Below, piece after piece: positions 1 to 9,935 of a DNA stretch of 64,000 bases. The position numbers and the translations under genes were made by a program. The notes under the pieces were generated by a model that was given only the letters and a program-made list of their open reading frames with translations, was not told the origin of the DNA and did no database searches. The stretch is from assembly GCF_029911635.1 (NCBI RefSeq), contig NZ_JARYTI010000017.1:41911-105910 (forward strand), read 5' to 3'. This stretch comes from Sphingomonas sp. AR_OL41 (GTDB lineage Bacteria; Pseudomonadota; Alphaproteobacteria; Sphingomonadales; Sphingomonadaceae). Position 1 is the first letter of the stretch. Each line of letters opens with the position of its first letter.

Positions 1-920
1 TTGATCTGCTGGCGCTTGTGGCCGGGCTCTAGCCGGCGATAGCGGACGACCTGCGCCGCGAGCAGGGCGAGCGGCACGCCAACCCCGATCAGAATCGAAA
101 ACACCTCCATCAGCGGATCGAAGGCGAGGAGCAGGCCGAGCAAGGGCGCGACGACCAGCGACCAGCGCAGCCAGCGTGGCGTGAAGCGGCCATCGGGGAA
201 GGCCGCGAGCGCGATGACGAGAATGGTCCACCACAGGCCGGTCATCGCATCGATCACCCAGCCGGCGCCGATCGACATCCACATCAACAAGGGCGGATCG
301 ACGCTTGCCGCGATGCCGAGGAAACCCAGCCCGAGCAGCAGCGCCACCGGATCGCGCGGGCGGCGGTGCAGCAACACGAGGCTCGACCCGATCAGCGCGA
401 GCGAACAGAGCAGGGTGAAGAACAGCCGAACGCCCAAGCGGACATTGACGGGAATCGGCACGGGCGCTGCGGCGAGCGGTGCGCGGGAAGACCGGCTGGC
501 GCGGATGCTGACCTCGCGGCCGTCGGGCTTGCGAAAGACGATGGGCACGGTGTCGCCGGGTACCGCCATGATCGCGCGCGCCATCGAAAATGCGCTGGCG
601 TCGGCCGCAAAACGCCGTTTGCCGACCGCCGCGATCCGGTCGCCGGCGCTGACGCCGGCCGCGACGATATCGGCGCGCAGCGGGCGCACGACCGTCAGCG
701 AGGCGTCGTCGAACTCGATGGCGATCCCGACCTTGTGAAGCGCCGGATCGATGCGGTAGGCGTCGAAGAGCACATAGGTGAGCCCGGCCAGCTGGACGAC
801 GGCCACGATCACCAGGAGGGCAAGCCAGACAAATCGGACCAAGCGCGGGACGCCGAGCGGCGCGCCGGGGAGCACTTCGCCAAGCCATCGGCCGCGCGGC
901 GTTTCCTCTGCGAGCTCCAT
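1..920 (-). CDS. PDZ-containing membrane protein, probable sensor histidine kinase (N-terminal part; runs off the left edge)
   Basis: The frame starts at an ATG at 920 and stays open to the window edge (306 codons), so the C-terminus is missing. One membrane segment lies near residues 25–48. It is followed by a soluble PDZ-like stretch of about 65 residues (ending near the motif GVSAGDRIAAVGKRRF) and then about five more hydrophobic segments. The last residues visible are RYRRLEPGHKRQQI. A short basic stretch of this kind commonly joins the membrane part to the kinase core in multi-pass LytS/DesK-like histidine kinases. The kinase domain itself is outside the window, so the kinase assignment is inference; the membrane topology and PDZ-like region are seen directly. 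Confidence 0.6.
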   Translation of the reverse strand, partial: MELAEETPRGRWLGEVLPGAPLGVPRLVRFVWLALLVIVAVVQLAGLTYVLFDAYRIDPALHKVGIAIEFDDASLTVVRPLRADIVAAGVSAGDRIAAVGKRRFAADASAFSMARAIMAVPGDTVPIVFRKPDGREVSIRASRSSRAPLAAAPVPIPVNVRLGVRLFFTLLCSLALIGSSLVLLHRRPRDPVALLLGLGFLGIAASVDPPLLMWMSIGAGWVIDAMTGLWWTILVIALAAFPDGRFTPRWLRWSLVVAPLLGLLLAFDPLMEVFSILIGVGVPLALLAAQVVRYRRLEPGHKRQQI

Positions 921-1050
921 TGCGGACCGTCTCCCCCGGTTCGTCACGTTTGCACGGAATATCATAGAAAGCGTTGCATTTGAACGGCGAACGCGGGCCC
1001 GTGCTTCGCCGGAAGCGGCCTCGCCCGCCCTTAACTCAGCGATTCAGCCA

Positions 1051-2745
1051 TCACGGTCGTGCAAACATCTCCGCCTCGATCAGCGCGGGCGGGACGATGC
1101 CCGCGGCGATGATCCGCGCCCAGGCGTCGCGCAGCACGAAGGGCTGGTGCTTCGCTTCGGCCTCATGCGAGGCGAGCGCGAGCAAATGATCGAGCTGCAG
1201 CTTGCCGACGATATAGCTGGGGCCGTAACCGGGCTGGCGCAGGTAAAGGAGCTGTTCGAAACCGACCAGCTTGCTTTCCGGGTCCGACCAATAGCGCGGG
1301 GTCCATTCGGCATGGCGGCGGCCGGCCTGGGCAAGGTCGATCGCGTTGGCCTGGACATCGAGCGAGGCGAGCCCGCGCGCGGCGCGATTGGCCAGCATGA
1401 TCCAGACGATCTCGCGGCCGTGCGGGATGTCGTCATAGAGGCCGGCCTGCATCAGCAGCTCCTCCATCGCGGTGGCAAAGCCCTCCGAGCGATCGGCGAA
1501 GATGTTGAACAAAGGCGGCGTGTCGCGGATCGGGCTGGGATGCGGCTCGTGCTGGAGACGCGCCAGTTCGATCCAGTGGCTCGAATGCGACAGCAGCGGC
1601 AGCGGATCGAGCGCGGTGCCATGGAAGAAGAAATTGCGTTCGGCCGGCGGGACATAGTCGCTGGTCTGCGCCAGCATCGCCGCGCGATAATAGGGCGTGT
1701 CGGGCATCAACCCGGCGGCGACGAGGAAATCGTTGAACTTGCGGGTCTTGGCCTCGGCCATGGCGCGATAGGCGGCGGGATCGCTGATCTCGACGATCGG
1801 CGGCAGCGCGCGGTTGCGCAATTCCTCGATGCGCAGCGAGGCGAGCGCGCGGTCGAGTTCGCGTTGCAGCAGCAAGCGCTGTTGGTCCCAGTCATAGGGG
1901 TTGAGCGTGACGTGGCGCATATACCAATCGTAATTCGCCTTGCCGATGCCCGACGGGCCCGTGCGGCGCGGTGCCTCGGCGGCGACCCAGGCCGCGAACG
2001 CGTCGGTCGCGGCCTTGGCGTCGGCGATCGCGGCGAGGAGCGCCGGGCTCGCGCCGGTCATCGTCGCCGGCGTCTGGCCGTCGATCGTGCGCATCTTCAG
2101 CGTGCCGGCGGCAAGATCCGCGAGGACGCCGCTCTGTTCCCTGAAGGCGCGATCGCCATAGGCCCAAAGATCGTGCGCGTTGCTGCCGGCCAGGTTGACC
2201 TTGGCCGCAGCGAGCGAGGCGGGGATCGTGGCGATCGCGCGCGCCAGCTTCGCGTCGTCGGCGCGCGACAGCGGCCAGCGATAGGCGAACAGATCGATAT
2301 TGGGCTGGGCCGACGGGCCTTCATGCGCCGGTACGTCGCTCTGCTCGCCGAACAGATTCTGGTAGAAGCCGGGATCGCGCGCCCAGGGCCTGAGGATGCG
2401 CAGGTAGAAATCGAAGCCGTTCATCTCCGCCTCGATCAGGCGATAGTCACCCTGCGCCGGCGCGCTCCACCCGGTGCGATCGATAGCAGCGAGCCGCGCG
2501 CGCCATGCCGGCAGCGCCGCCGCTTTCCGCGCCATCGCCGCGGCGCTGTAGTCGGGGATGCCATCGATGATCGCCGGCTGGACGAAGGCACGCCATTCAC
2601 TGAACAGCACGACGAGGCGGGCATGGTCGGCAGGCGTCGCGACGGTGCCCGGCGCCGCGACCTGTGCAGTAAGCGGCAATGGTGTGACGGTCACCGAAAC
2701 GGCAAGCAACGCGGCACACAGCAGGGCCAAGCGGATCGGGCGCAT
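1051..2745 (-). CDS. Secreted DUF885-family protein (putative metallohydrolase)
   Basis: 564 residues. I start at the ATG at 2745 rather than 34 codons upstream because GAGGAG precedes it closely and it opens directly into a signal peptide (MRPIRLALLCAALLAV). The body matches the DUF885 family, helical proteins thought to be zinc-dependent hydrolases or peptidases. The C-terminal block with SEGFATAMEELLMQAGLYDD is the usual conserved region. The canonical HExxPGHH metal site is not obvious; the corresponding stretch reads HSSHWIELARLQHEPHPSP. This is either a divergent subfamily or a protein with altered metal binding. No operon partner: the next gene on this strand starts about 800 bp upstream. 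Confidence 0.75.
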   Translation of the reverse strand: MRPIRLALLCAALLAVSVTVTPLPLTAQVAAPGTVATPADHARLVVLFSEWRAFVQPAIIDGIPDYSAAAMARKAAALPAWRARLAAIDRTGWSAPAQGDYRLIEAEMNGFDFYLRILRPWARDPGFYQNLFGEQSDVPAHEGPSAQPNIDLFAYRWPLSRADDAKLARAIATIPASLAAAKVNLAGSNAHDLWAYGDRAFREQSGVLADLAAGTLKMRTIDGQTPATMTGASPALLAAIADAKAATDAFAAWVAAEAPRRTGPSGIGKANYDWYMRHVTLNPYDWDQQRLLLQRELDRALASLRIEELRNRALPPIVEISDPAAYRAMAEAKTRKFNDFLVAAGLMPDTPYYRAAMLAQTSDYVPPAERNFFFHGTALDPLPLLSHSSHWIELARLQHEPHPSPIRDTPPLFNIFADRSEGFATAMEELLMQAGLYDDIPHGREIVWIMLANRAARGLASLDVQANAIDLAQAGRRHAEWTPRYWSDPESKLVGFEQLLYLRQPGYGPSYIVGKLQLDHLLALASHEAEAKHQPFVLRDAWARIIAAGIVPPALIEAEMFARP

Positions 2746-2885
2746 GATGTCTCCTCGTGGCCGGAACCCGGTACATTGCCGCGGCGGCTGGTCTCGGATC
2801 AGGCTATCGTTTTGCGACATCGGCGCAAGCTGGATGACGGCTGCCAATCACCCACTCGCGGCACGGAGACGCGTGCAAATGAAAC

Positions 2886-2914
2886 GGGCCGCCCGACGAT
2901 ATATCGGGCGGCCC
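2886..2914 (-). terminator. Hairpin downstream of the 2953–3540 gene
   Basis: An 11-bp perfect inverted repeat (arms 2886–2896 and 2904–2914, 7-nt loop) lies about 40 bp beyond the stop of the upstream minus-strand gene. On that strand it is followed by a weak T-rich run (GTTTCATTT). It is a plausible intrinsic terminator separating that gene from the DUF885 gene. Confidence 0.5.
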
Positions 2915-2952
2915 AATCAAGACCCAATCAAATAATTCTCGATTATGCTGCG

Positions 2953-3540
2953 TTACTGCGCCGGTGCGGCGACCGTCAGCGTCACGTCTTCATCGACGAA
3001 TCCGTGAACGGCAGCGCCCAACGGCAGCGTAGCGCTGGTCCCCGTGGTGAAGAACCCGGCGACCGGCACGAAGGCGATCGCAGCGACCACACCAGCCGTA
3101 CCGGTTACACCCTTGTCATCGAACACCCCGCGCAGCCGAATCTTGCGATTACCGACCGTGACGTAGAGCATGCGGGCGGCGATGCGGCCGGACTTGCCCC
3201 ACATCCCCTTGTTGCGGACATCGGTGACTTCGGCGACTGCCGGACTGCCGACCGGGATGACCACCACGCCATTGACCATGACGGGATCCAACACCTCGAG
3301 ATGGGCGAGATAGCCGGCCTCAAGCTTCTTGCCCTTGGTGGTAATGGTCTCCGACATCTTGAAGTTGATCGGCGTCCCGGTGCGCAACACGTTGTCGGCC
3401 TGGCCGGTGCCCGGTGCGACGACGATCGGCGCGGTTGGCGCCGGTGGTGCTAGCGTCACCGCAGGCGCGGTTTGCGCGAGAGCCGGTGCAGCACCGACCA
3501 TCAGCGCGCCAGCAAGCGCGCCGAAAAGTACAATCTTCAT
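2953..3540 (-). CDS. Periplasmic/secreted protein of unknown function
   Basis: 195 residues with a clear signal peptide ending in ALAQ and a Pro/Ala/Val-rich linker. A domain follows that starts near LRTGTPINFKMSETITTKGK. It is predicted to be beta-rich and resembles small domains in secreted proteins of the form 'tolerance of an upper-limit value, VVIPVGSPAVAEVTDV'. A glycine/alanine-rich hydrophobic stretch (VVAAIAFVPVAGFF) follows. I cannot assign a function. It is divergent from the TonB-dependent receptor gene, with a perfect inverted repeat in the shared upstream region. Confidence 0.7.
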   Translation of the reverse strand: MKIVLFGALAGALMVGAAPALAQTAPAVTLAPPAPTAPIVVAPGTGQADNVLRTGTPINFKMSETITTKGKKLEAGYLAHLEVLDPVMVNGVVVIPVGSPAVAEVTDVRNKGMWGKSGRIAARMLYVTVGNRKIRLRGVFDDKGVTGTAGVVAAIAFVPVAGFFTTGTSATLPLGAAVHGFVDEDVTLTVAAPAQ

Positions 3541-3560
3541 GATGATCCCCCCTGATTGAC

Positions 3561-3578
3561 CGACTCGCCAGCGAGTCG
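3561..3578. promoter_or_regulatory. Perfect inverted repeat upstream of the 2953–3540 gene
   Basis: CGACTCGC-ca-GCGAGTCG: 8-bp arms separated by 2 bp, 21 bp upstream of the minus-strand start and in the region shared with the divergent receptor gene. The size and symmetry fit a dimeric regulator's operator. No regulator gene lies next to it, so the role is speculative. Confidence 0.3.
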
Positions 3579-3828
3579 CGCGGCGATGAACACCGAATCC
3601 TCGCGGGCCGTCAAATTACTTATTGAAACCAAAAAATAATTTTGACGCCGTCGGATTGCCGCAGGCGCTCGATACGACGCTGCCAGCCGTGCTGGTGGCC
3701 GTCACGCGAATGACCCCAATCTGTCGCCGAACCGACACCAAAATCGCAAAATTGTGCAACGCACCACGCCTACGGGGAGCGCGACGCGCAACGATGCGTC
3801 GATCTGCGACATTCCAAGGGGACCCTCC

Positions 3829-6138
3829 ATGCGTACCGTTTTCGCCTGCCTGCTCGCCGGCACCGCGCTCACCGCGCCGCTTGCCGCGCATGCCGCGACC
3901 GACCCAGCTCCCGCCGCTCCGGCGGCCGCCCCCGCCGCCGCGGACGAGCCGATGGTCGACGACATCGTCGTCATTGGCAGCGGCCAGACGCGGCAGGTGC
4001 AACAGCTGAGCCAGGCCGATATCGCCGAGCTCGCGCCGGGCACCAGCCCGTTGAAGGCGATTGCGAAACTGCCGGGCGTCAACTTCCAGTCGGCCGATCC
4101 GTTCGGTGCCTATGAATGGTCGGAGCGCGTCTCGATCCGCGGCTTCAACCAGAACCAACTCGGCTTCACGCTCGACGGCATTCCGCTTGGCGATGGCAGC
4201 TATGGCAACACCAACGGCCTGCATGTCAGCCGCGCGATCAGCTCGGAGAACATCGCCCAGACGCGCGTCTCGCAGGGTTCGGGCGCGATCGGCGCGCAGG
4301 CGACCAACAATCTCGGCGGCACGATCGAGTTCGTCTCGTCCGATCCCAAGCCGGTGTTCGGCGTCACGCTGAACGGCGCCTATGGCAGCAACGAGACGAT
4401 GCGCGGCTTCTTCCGCCTCGACACCGGCGAACTCGGCGATGGCGGACCCAGCGCCTATGTCTCCTATGGCTATCTCAAGACCAACAAATGGCGCGGTTAC
4501 GGCCAGCAGCGGCAGCACCAGGTCAATGCCAAGTTCACCGCCCCGCTGACCGGCACGGTGCGCCTCGTCGGCACGTTCGATTATTCGGACCGTCGCGAGC
4601 AGGATTATCAGGACATGTCGCTCGACATGATCAAGCGGCTGGGCTGGCGCTGGGACAATAACAGCAATAATTTCGCGCAGGCCGTGCTGGTCGCCGATGT
4701 CGGTGCCAACACCGGCTATACCGGTGCGCCGAAGCTGAACGCCGCCGCAGGCACGACCTATCCGGCACCGTTCGCCAACCCCGACGACGCGTATTTCGAC
4801 GCTTCCGGCCTGCGCAAGGATTACCTCGCTTCGCTCGGACTGGAGACGATGAGCGGCCCGATCAAGGCCTCGATCAAGGCTTATTATCACGACAATCACG
4901 GCCAGGGGACGTGGTTCACGCCCTATGTACCGTCGCCAAGCGGCGTGCCGATCTCGGTGCGCACGACCGAGTACGACATTCGCCGCAAGGGCGTGTTCGG
5001 CTCGGTCGGCGGGTCGCTCGGCAGCTTCGGCGAGCTGACGGTCGGCGCATGGTATGAGCGCAACGATTTCCACCAGGCACGGCGTTATTACGCGCTCGAC
5101 AGCCGCACGGTGTCGACGCGCTCGGCGCTGCAGTTCCAGACCAACCCGTTCTTCACGCAGTGGGACAATCGCTACCAGACCGACACCTTCCAATACCATG
5201 TCGAAGATAAGATCAGCCTCGGCGCGCTGACGCTCGATCTCGGCTGGAAGGGCTATGACGTCCGCGCCACCGCCACGCCAATCGTTGGTGGCGGGCTGGC
5301 GTCGGGCAAGATCAAGACCACCGACTGGTTCCAGCCGCATGCCGGCGCGACCTTCAAGGTCACCGACAAGGCCGAACTGTTCGCCGGCTTTACCGAGGTG
5401 ACGCGCGCTTTCACCGCGGCGGCGACGAGCGGACCGTTCGCCACGACCCAGGCGGGGTTCGACGGGCTCGGCAATCTCAAGCCCGAGACCTCGGACACGT
5501 TCGAACTCGGCGGCCGGCTGCACTCCGGCATCCTCACGGCGTCGCTGGCGGGCTATTATGTCGACTTCAAGAACCGCCTGCTCGGCTTCGCCAATGGCGC
5601 GGGCATCGTCGGCAACCCGGCGATCCTGCGCAATGTCGGCGGCGTGCGCTCGACCGGCATCGAGGCGACCGCGCAGCTGCGGCTGCCCGCGGGCTTCGGG
5701 GCCTTCATGTCCTATGCCTACAACGTCTCGAAATATCGCAACAACATCTACAATGCCGATGGTTCGCTGTTCGGCGGCGTGGCGATCAAGGACAAGACAG
5801 TGGTCGATGCGCCGCGCCACATCGCGGCGGGCGAGATCACCTATGACAGCAGCATGTTCTTCGGCCGGTTCGGCGCCAACTACATGAGCAAGCGCTTCTT
5901 CACCTACAGCAACGACCAGTCGGTCGCGGCACGGGTGATCTTCGACGCGACGCTCGGCGTGCGCGTCAATCTGCCGGGCGACCACAAGGTCGAGCTGCAG
6001 GTCAACGGCACCAACCTGTTCGACAAGAAATATATCGCGACGATCGGCTCGAACGGCTTCGGCAACAGCGGCGACAACCAGACACTGCTGATCGGCGCGC
6101 CGCAGCAGTTCTTCGTGACGTTGAAGACGGGGTTCTGA
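3829..6138 (+). CDS. TonB-dependent outer-membrane receptor
   Basis: 769 residues. The start at 3829 follows AAGGGGA and opens into a signal peptide (about residues 1–22) and a Pro/Ala-rich linker. The plug domain begins at VDDIVVIGSG and includes SIRGFNQNQLGFTLDGIPLGD. The beta-barrel runs to a terminal aromatic-type residue (…FFVTLKTGF), the usual OMP insertion signal. It imports a large ligand (siderophore, vitamin or glycan) using TonB/ExbBD energy; the substrate cannot be read from sequence. No sigma/anti-sigma pair, SusD-like partner or transporter gene is adjacent. The neighbouring small secreted protein is divergent. Confidence 0.9.
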   Translation: MRTVFACLLAGTALTAPLAAHAATDPAPAAPAAAPAAADEPMVDDIVVIGSGQTRQVQQLSQADIAELAPGTSPLKAIAKLPGVNFQSADPFGAYEWSERVSIRGFNQNQLGFTLDGIPLGDGSYGNTNGLHVSRAISSENIAQTRVSQGSGAIGAQATNNLGGTIEFVSSDPKPVFGVTLNGAYGSNETMRGFFRLDTGELGDGGPSAYVSYGYLKTNKWRGYGQQRQHQVNAKFTAPLTGTVRLVGTFDYSDRREQDYQDMSLDMIKRLGWRWDNNSNNFAQAVLVADVGANTGYTGAPKLNAAAGTTYPAPFANPDDAYFDASGLRKDYLASLGLETMSGPIKASIKAYYHDNHGQGTWFTPYVPSPSGVPISVRTTEYDIRRKGVFGSVGGSLGSFGELTVGAWYERNDFHQARRYYALDSRTVSTRSALQFQTNPFFTQWDNRYQTDTFQYHVEDKISLGALTLDLGWKGYDVRATATPIVGGGLASGKIKTTDWFQPHAGATFKVTDKAELFAGFTEVTRAFTAAATSGPFATTQAGFDGLGNLKPETSDTFELGGRLHSGILTASLAGYYVDFKNRLLGFANGAGIVGNPAILRNVGGVRSTGIEATAQLRLPAGFGAFMSYAYNVSKYRNNIYNADGSLFGGVAIKDKTVVDAPRHIAAGEITYDSSMFFGRFGANYMSKRFFTYSNDQSVAARVIFDATLGVRVNLPGDHKVELQVNGTNLFDKKYIATIGSNGFGNSGDNQTLLIGAPQQFFVTLKTGF

Positions 6139-6145
6139 TCATCTT

Positions 6146-6321
6146 CCCCTCTCCCTTTGGGAGAGGGGCAAGCCGCGAAGCGGCGCGGGGTGAGGGCGGC
6201 TGCGATTGCGGCCCTCACCCCTCCGCCGCTACGCGGCTCCAACATTGGGTGCCCAACACCCCGTGTTGGGCAGGCCATGCCGGGGGCATGGCCGACCCAA
6301 TGTTCTCTCCCGCTGGGAGAG
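6146..6321. repeat. Composite palindromic intergenic element
   Basis: About 176 bp between the convergent receptor and eno genes is almost wholly made of inverted repeats. A 10-bp stem with TTT loop lies at 6146–6168. An 11-bp stem lies at 6187–6197 with 6211–6221. A 10-bp outer stem (6241–6250 with 6295–6304) encloses two 9-bp hairpins (6251–6271 and 6273–6293). A final 7-bp hairpin lies at 6305–6321, resembling the first stem. It is probably a REP/BIME-type mosaic. The first and last hairpins could also stop transcription from both sides. Confidence 0.8.
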
Positions 6322-6334
6322 GGAATGAACTCGC

Positions 6335-7624
<1,290 letters not shown>

Positions 7625-7771
7625 CTAACGATGCGGAGAACGATGTGGGCGGTATCGCGGCGAGCCTCTATCGGCTATCTTCGACGGCGGCAATTCGTCA
7701 CGATCGTGGAACCGCCAGCGATGCTGACCGGTTGAACGGCCTGACCATTTCTATTGTGAAACGAGGACATC

Positions 7772-8332
7772 ATGGCCGAAGACACTCCGAAGCCCGCCGC
7801 GCCGATCAAGAAGGCGCCGACCAAGACCGCACCCAAGGCGAAACCGGCAACAGCCGCGCCCGCGACCAAGCAACCCGCCGCCGCCAAGCCGGCAACCGCG
7901 AAGCCGGCCGCAAAGCCGAAGGCTTCCGCCAAGGACGCCTTTGCCGACGTCACGGGTGCCGCGACGCAGACGCTCAAGGAAGGCGCCGCGAAGATGACCA
8001 AGGAAGCGACCGGCAAGGCGCGGGCCTATGCCGAGGATGGCAAGGCGCGGGTCGGCGGCGTGCTCGACGAACTGTCGAAGATGATGGGCGACGCGGCCGG
8101 GACGGTCGATGAGAAGGTCGGCGCGCAATATGGCAATTATGCGCGCAGCGCGGCAGATGCGGTGTCGGGTTTTTCGGAGTCGCTCAAGTCGAAGAATGTC
8201 GACGACATCGTCGCCGACGCGCGCGACTTCGTGAAGAAGAGCCCGGCGATCGCGATCGGCACGGCGGCGGCGATCGGCTTCGTGCTGGTGCGCCTGATCA
8301 AGTCGGGCCTCGACAGCGACGACCGCGCCTGA
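7772..8332 (+). CDS. YqjD/ElaB-like (DUF883-type) membrane-anchored protein
   Basis: 186 residues. The first ~55 residues are a Lys/Ala/Pro-rich low-complexity tail. A long amphipathic helical region follows (ATQTLKEGAAKMTKEATGKA…), then a single C-terminal membrane anchor (AIAIGTAAAIGFVLVRLI). This is the layout of YqjD/ElaB tail-anchored proteins, which in E. coli bind ribosomes in stationary phase. The basic N-terminal tail would suit nucleic-acid or ribosome contact, but that is inference. First gene of a tight four-gene operon. Confidence 0.7.
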   Translation: MAEDTPKPAAPIKKAPTKTAPKAKPATAAPATKQPAAAKPATAKPAAKPKASAKDAFADVTGAATQTLKEGAAKMTKEATGKARAYAEDGKARVGGVLDELSKMMGDAAGTVDEKVGAQYGNYARSAADAVSGFSESLKSKNVDDIVADARDFVKKSPAIAIGTAAAIGFVLVRLIKSGLDSDDRA

Positions 8333-8353
8333 TCGCCCGAAGCGGGGGCCGGC

Positions 8354-8734
8354 ATGGACGCAGATGAGCCGATCGGGGCGCCGCATGACGAGCGGCGGCG
8401 CGACCCGAACAGCATCGGCTATCTGTTCTCGCGGTTGATCGACGACGCCGAACGCTTCGTGCGGGCGGAGATCAACCTCTACCGCGCCGAAGCCTTTGCC
8501 CGCGTCAACGAGGCCAAGCTGGCGGTGCTGCTCGGCGTGACGGCGTTCCTGCTGGCGCAGGCGGCGCTGATCGCGCTGCTGGTCGGCTTGATGTTGATCG
8601 CGCGGCGGCTGATGGGGCCGGCGCTGGCGACGCTGACGGTGGTCGGTGGCGCGCTGATCGTCGCGGGCGTGATGGTCGCGGTGGCGGTCGCGAAGATCAA
8701 GCAGATTACCCGAATCAAGGACGGGCCGGAATGA
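8354..8734 (+). CDS. Phage-holin-superfamily / YqjE-like membrane protein
   Basis: 126 residues: a short soluble N-terminus, an amphipathic helix (DDAERFVRAEINLYRAEAFA) and two strongly hydrophobic segments (about 55–78 and 84–106). This matches the YqjE/holin-X superfamily III architecture, an integral membrane partner of YqjD. Despite the family name there is no lysis cassette or phage gene nearby. Its last codons overlap the next start by 4 bp (ATGA), so the genes are translationally coupled. Confidence 0.75.
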   Translation: MDADEPIGAPHDERRRDPNSIGYLFSRLIDDAERFVRAEINLYRAEAFARVNEAKLAVLLGVTAFLLAQAALIALLVGLMLIARRLMGPALATLTVVGGALIVAGVMVAVAVAKIKQITRIKDGPE

Positions 8735-9087
8735 ACAAGCCCGACGCCAGCCTCGCCATCGCCGCGCAACGCTCGGCCCGGGCACGGCAGCGCCTGGCCA
8801 GCACGCTCGTCGAGATCCAGGCGCGCCTCAACCCCAAGGCACTGGCGCGCGAGGCGGCGCAGGATCTGCGCGAGGCGGGCGAGGAACTGGCGCGCGAGGG
8901 GCTAGAGTCGATCAAGCGGCATCCGCTGCCCGTGGCCGGCGTGCTGGCCGCGATCGGTCTGTTCATCGCGCGACGCCCGGTGCGCGCGCTGCTCGCCAAG
9001 CTGCCGGACGAAACGCCCGCCCGTGAAACTCCAGCGATACCCCCGCGTTTGCCCCCCAAGCCACGGACACGAGGAAAGTCACGATGA
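8731..9087 (+). CDS. DUF3618-type membrane protein
   Basis: 118 residues. The N-terminal helix (ARARQRLASTLVEIQARLNPK) matches the DUF3618 signature of a helix followed by LNPK. There is one membrane segment (PLPVAGVLAAIGLFIA) and a Pro/Arg-rich tail. It overlaps the genes on both sides by 4 bp (8731–8734 and 9084–9087), so it belongs to a coupled operon with the YqjD/YqjE-like genes. Function unknown; the context suggests an envelope or stationary-phase role. Confidence 0.7.
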   Translation: MNKPDASLAIAAQRSARARQRLASTLVEIQARLNPKALAREAAQDLREAGEELAREGLESIKRHPLPVAGVLAAIGLFIARRPVRALLAKLPDETPARETPAIPPRLPPKPRTRGKSR

Positions 9088-9533
9088 ACGACATCAGCAA
9101 CACCAAGTCTGCCGACAAGAACGTCGTGCGCGAGACGATGGAGACGACCTATCGCAGCGCGCGCGACGCCGCCGGCAAGGCGATCGAAACGACGCGCGAC
9201 GCGACGCGCGATGCCGTCGCGCGCACCGCGAAGAGCGTTGAGGCCAACCCGCTGGCGATACTGGCCGGGGGGATCGCGGTCGGCATGCTAGCAGGCGCGT
9301 TCCTGCCGCACAGCGAACAGGAGAAGAAGCTGCTCGGCCCGGTCGGCAAGCGCTTGACCGACACGGCGACGGGCGCGGCCCTCGCCGCCAAGGAGGCCGG
9401 CAAAGCCGAGCTCGATGCGCTGGGCCTCAATCGTGAGGCGGCGCATGATCAGGTCGGCAAGATGATCGGCGGCGTGCTCAAGGCGCTGGCCAGCGCGGGC
9501 GCGGCGGCGGTGGACAGCAAGCCGAAGGCCTGA
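9084..9533 (+). CDS. Alanine-rich membrane-associated protein, YqjD-like
   Basis: 149 residues. The N-terminal helix is rich in RDA repeats (YRSARDAAGKAIETTRDATRDA). A hydrophobic glycine-rich segment follows (ANPLAILAGGIAVGMLAGAF), then a helical tail with Ala/Lys. It resembles the first gene of the operon without the basic tail, so paralogy within the operon is likely. Last gene of the four-gene cluster; the 170 bp after it hold no gene. Confidence 0.6.
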   Translation: MNDISNTKSADKNVVRETMETTYRSARDAAGKAIETTRDATRDAVARTAKSVEANPLAILAGGIAVGMLAGAFLPHSEQEKKLLGPVGKRLTDTATGAALAAKEAGKAELDALGLNREAAHDQVGKMIGGVLKALASAGAAAVDSKPKA

Positions 9534-9706
9534 CAGTAAGCGGGGGACGTGGGAAATTGTCGCCTCCCCTGCCCGTCCGCCTGGCCGGACGAGGGAAATC
9601 ACGGCAACCCGCATTTCATATTTCGGAAGAATTTCCGCTACAGGTTCACGACGGGGAGGATGCTGGCTAAGGCAGCCTCGAATCCTTTCAGTGCGGAAAA
9701 ACCATC

Positions 9707-9931
9707 ATGAGCAAGCTCCATCTCGTTTTCGGCGGCAAGGTCACCGATCCGCAGACGCTCGACTTCAAGGAAGACACGATCGAGGTCGTGGGGATCTTCC
9801 CGACCTATGCGCTGGCCGAGAAGGCGTGGCGCGCCGCGGCGCAGCGCACGGTCGACGATGCCGAGATGAAATTCGTCGTCGTTCACCTGCACCGGCTGCT
9901 CGAACCCGATATCGATCTCGCCAAGGGCTGA
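9707..9931 (+). CDS. DUF4170 protein
   Basis: 74 residues. It matches the alphaproteobacterial DUF4170 family along its length: KLHLVFGGKVTD at the start, VGIFPTYALAEKAWRAAAQR in the middle and VVHLHRLLEPD at the end. It is small, soluble and of unknown function. It stands alone, with 173 bp upstream and a convergent rhomboid gene 4 bp downstream. Confidence 0.85.
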   Translation: MSKLHLVFGGKVTDPQTLDFKEDTIEVVGIFPTYALAEKAWRAAAQRTVDDAEMKFVVVHLHRLLEPDIDLAKG

Positions 9932-9935
9932 GTCC

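Noticed and set aside
778..3453. Long open frame on the plus strand over the DUF885 and secreted-protein genes
   Set aside because: Highly Arg/Ala-rich with no domain pattern; the minus-strand genes carry signal peptides, ribosome-binding sites and family motifs. Such antisense frames are common in GC-rich DNA.
3616..5985. Long minus-strand frame opposite the TonB-dependent receptor
   Set aside because: Composition bias only; the plus strand encodes a complete receptor with signal peptide, plug and C-terminal OMP signature.
8354..8734. Prophage suggested by a holin-family gene
   Set aside because: The gene is a YqjE-like member in an envelope operon; no endolysin, structural or integrase genes nearby.
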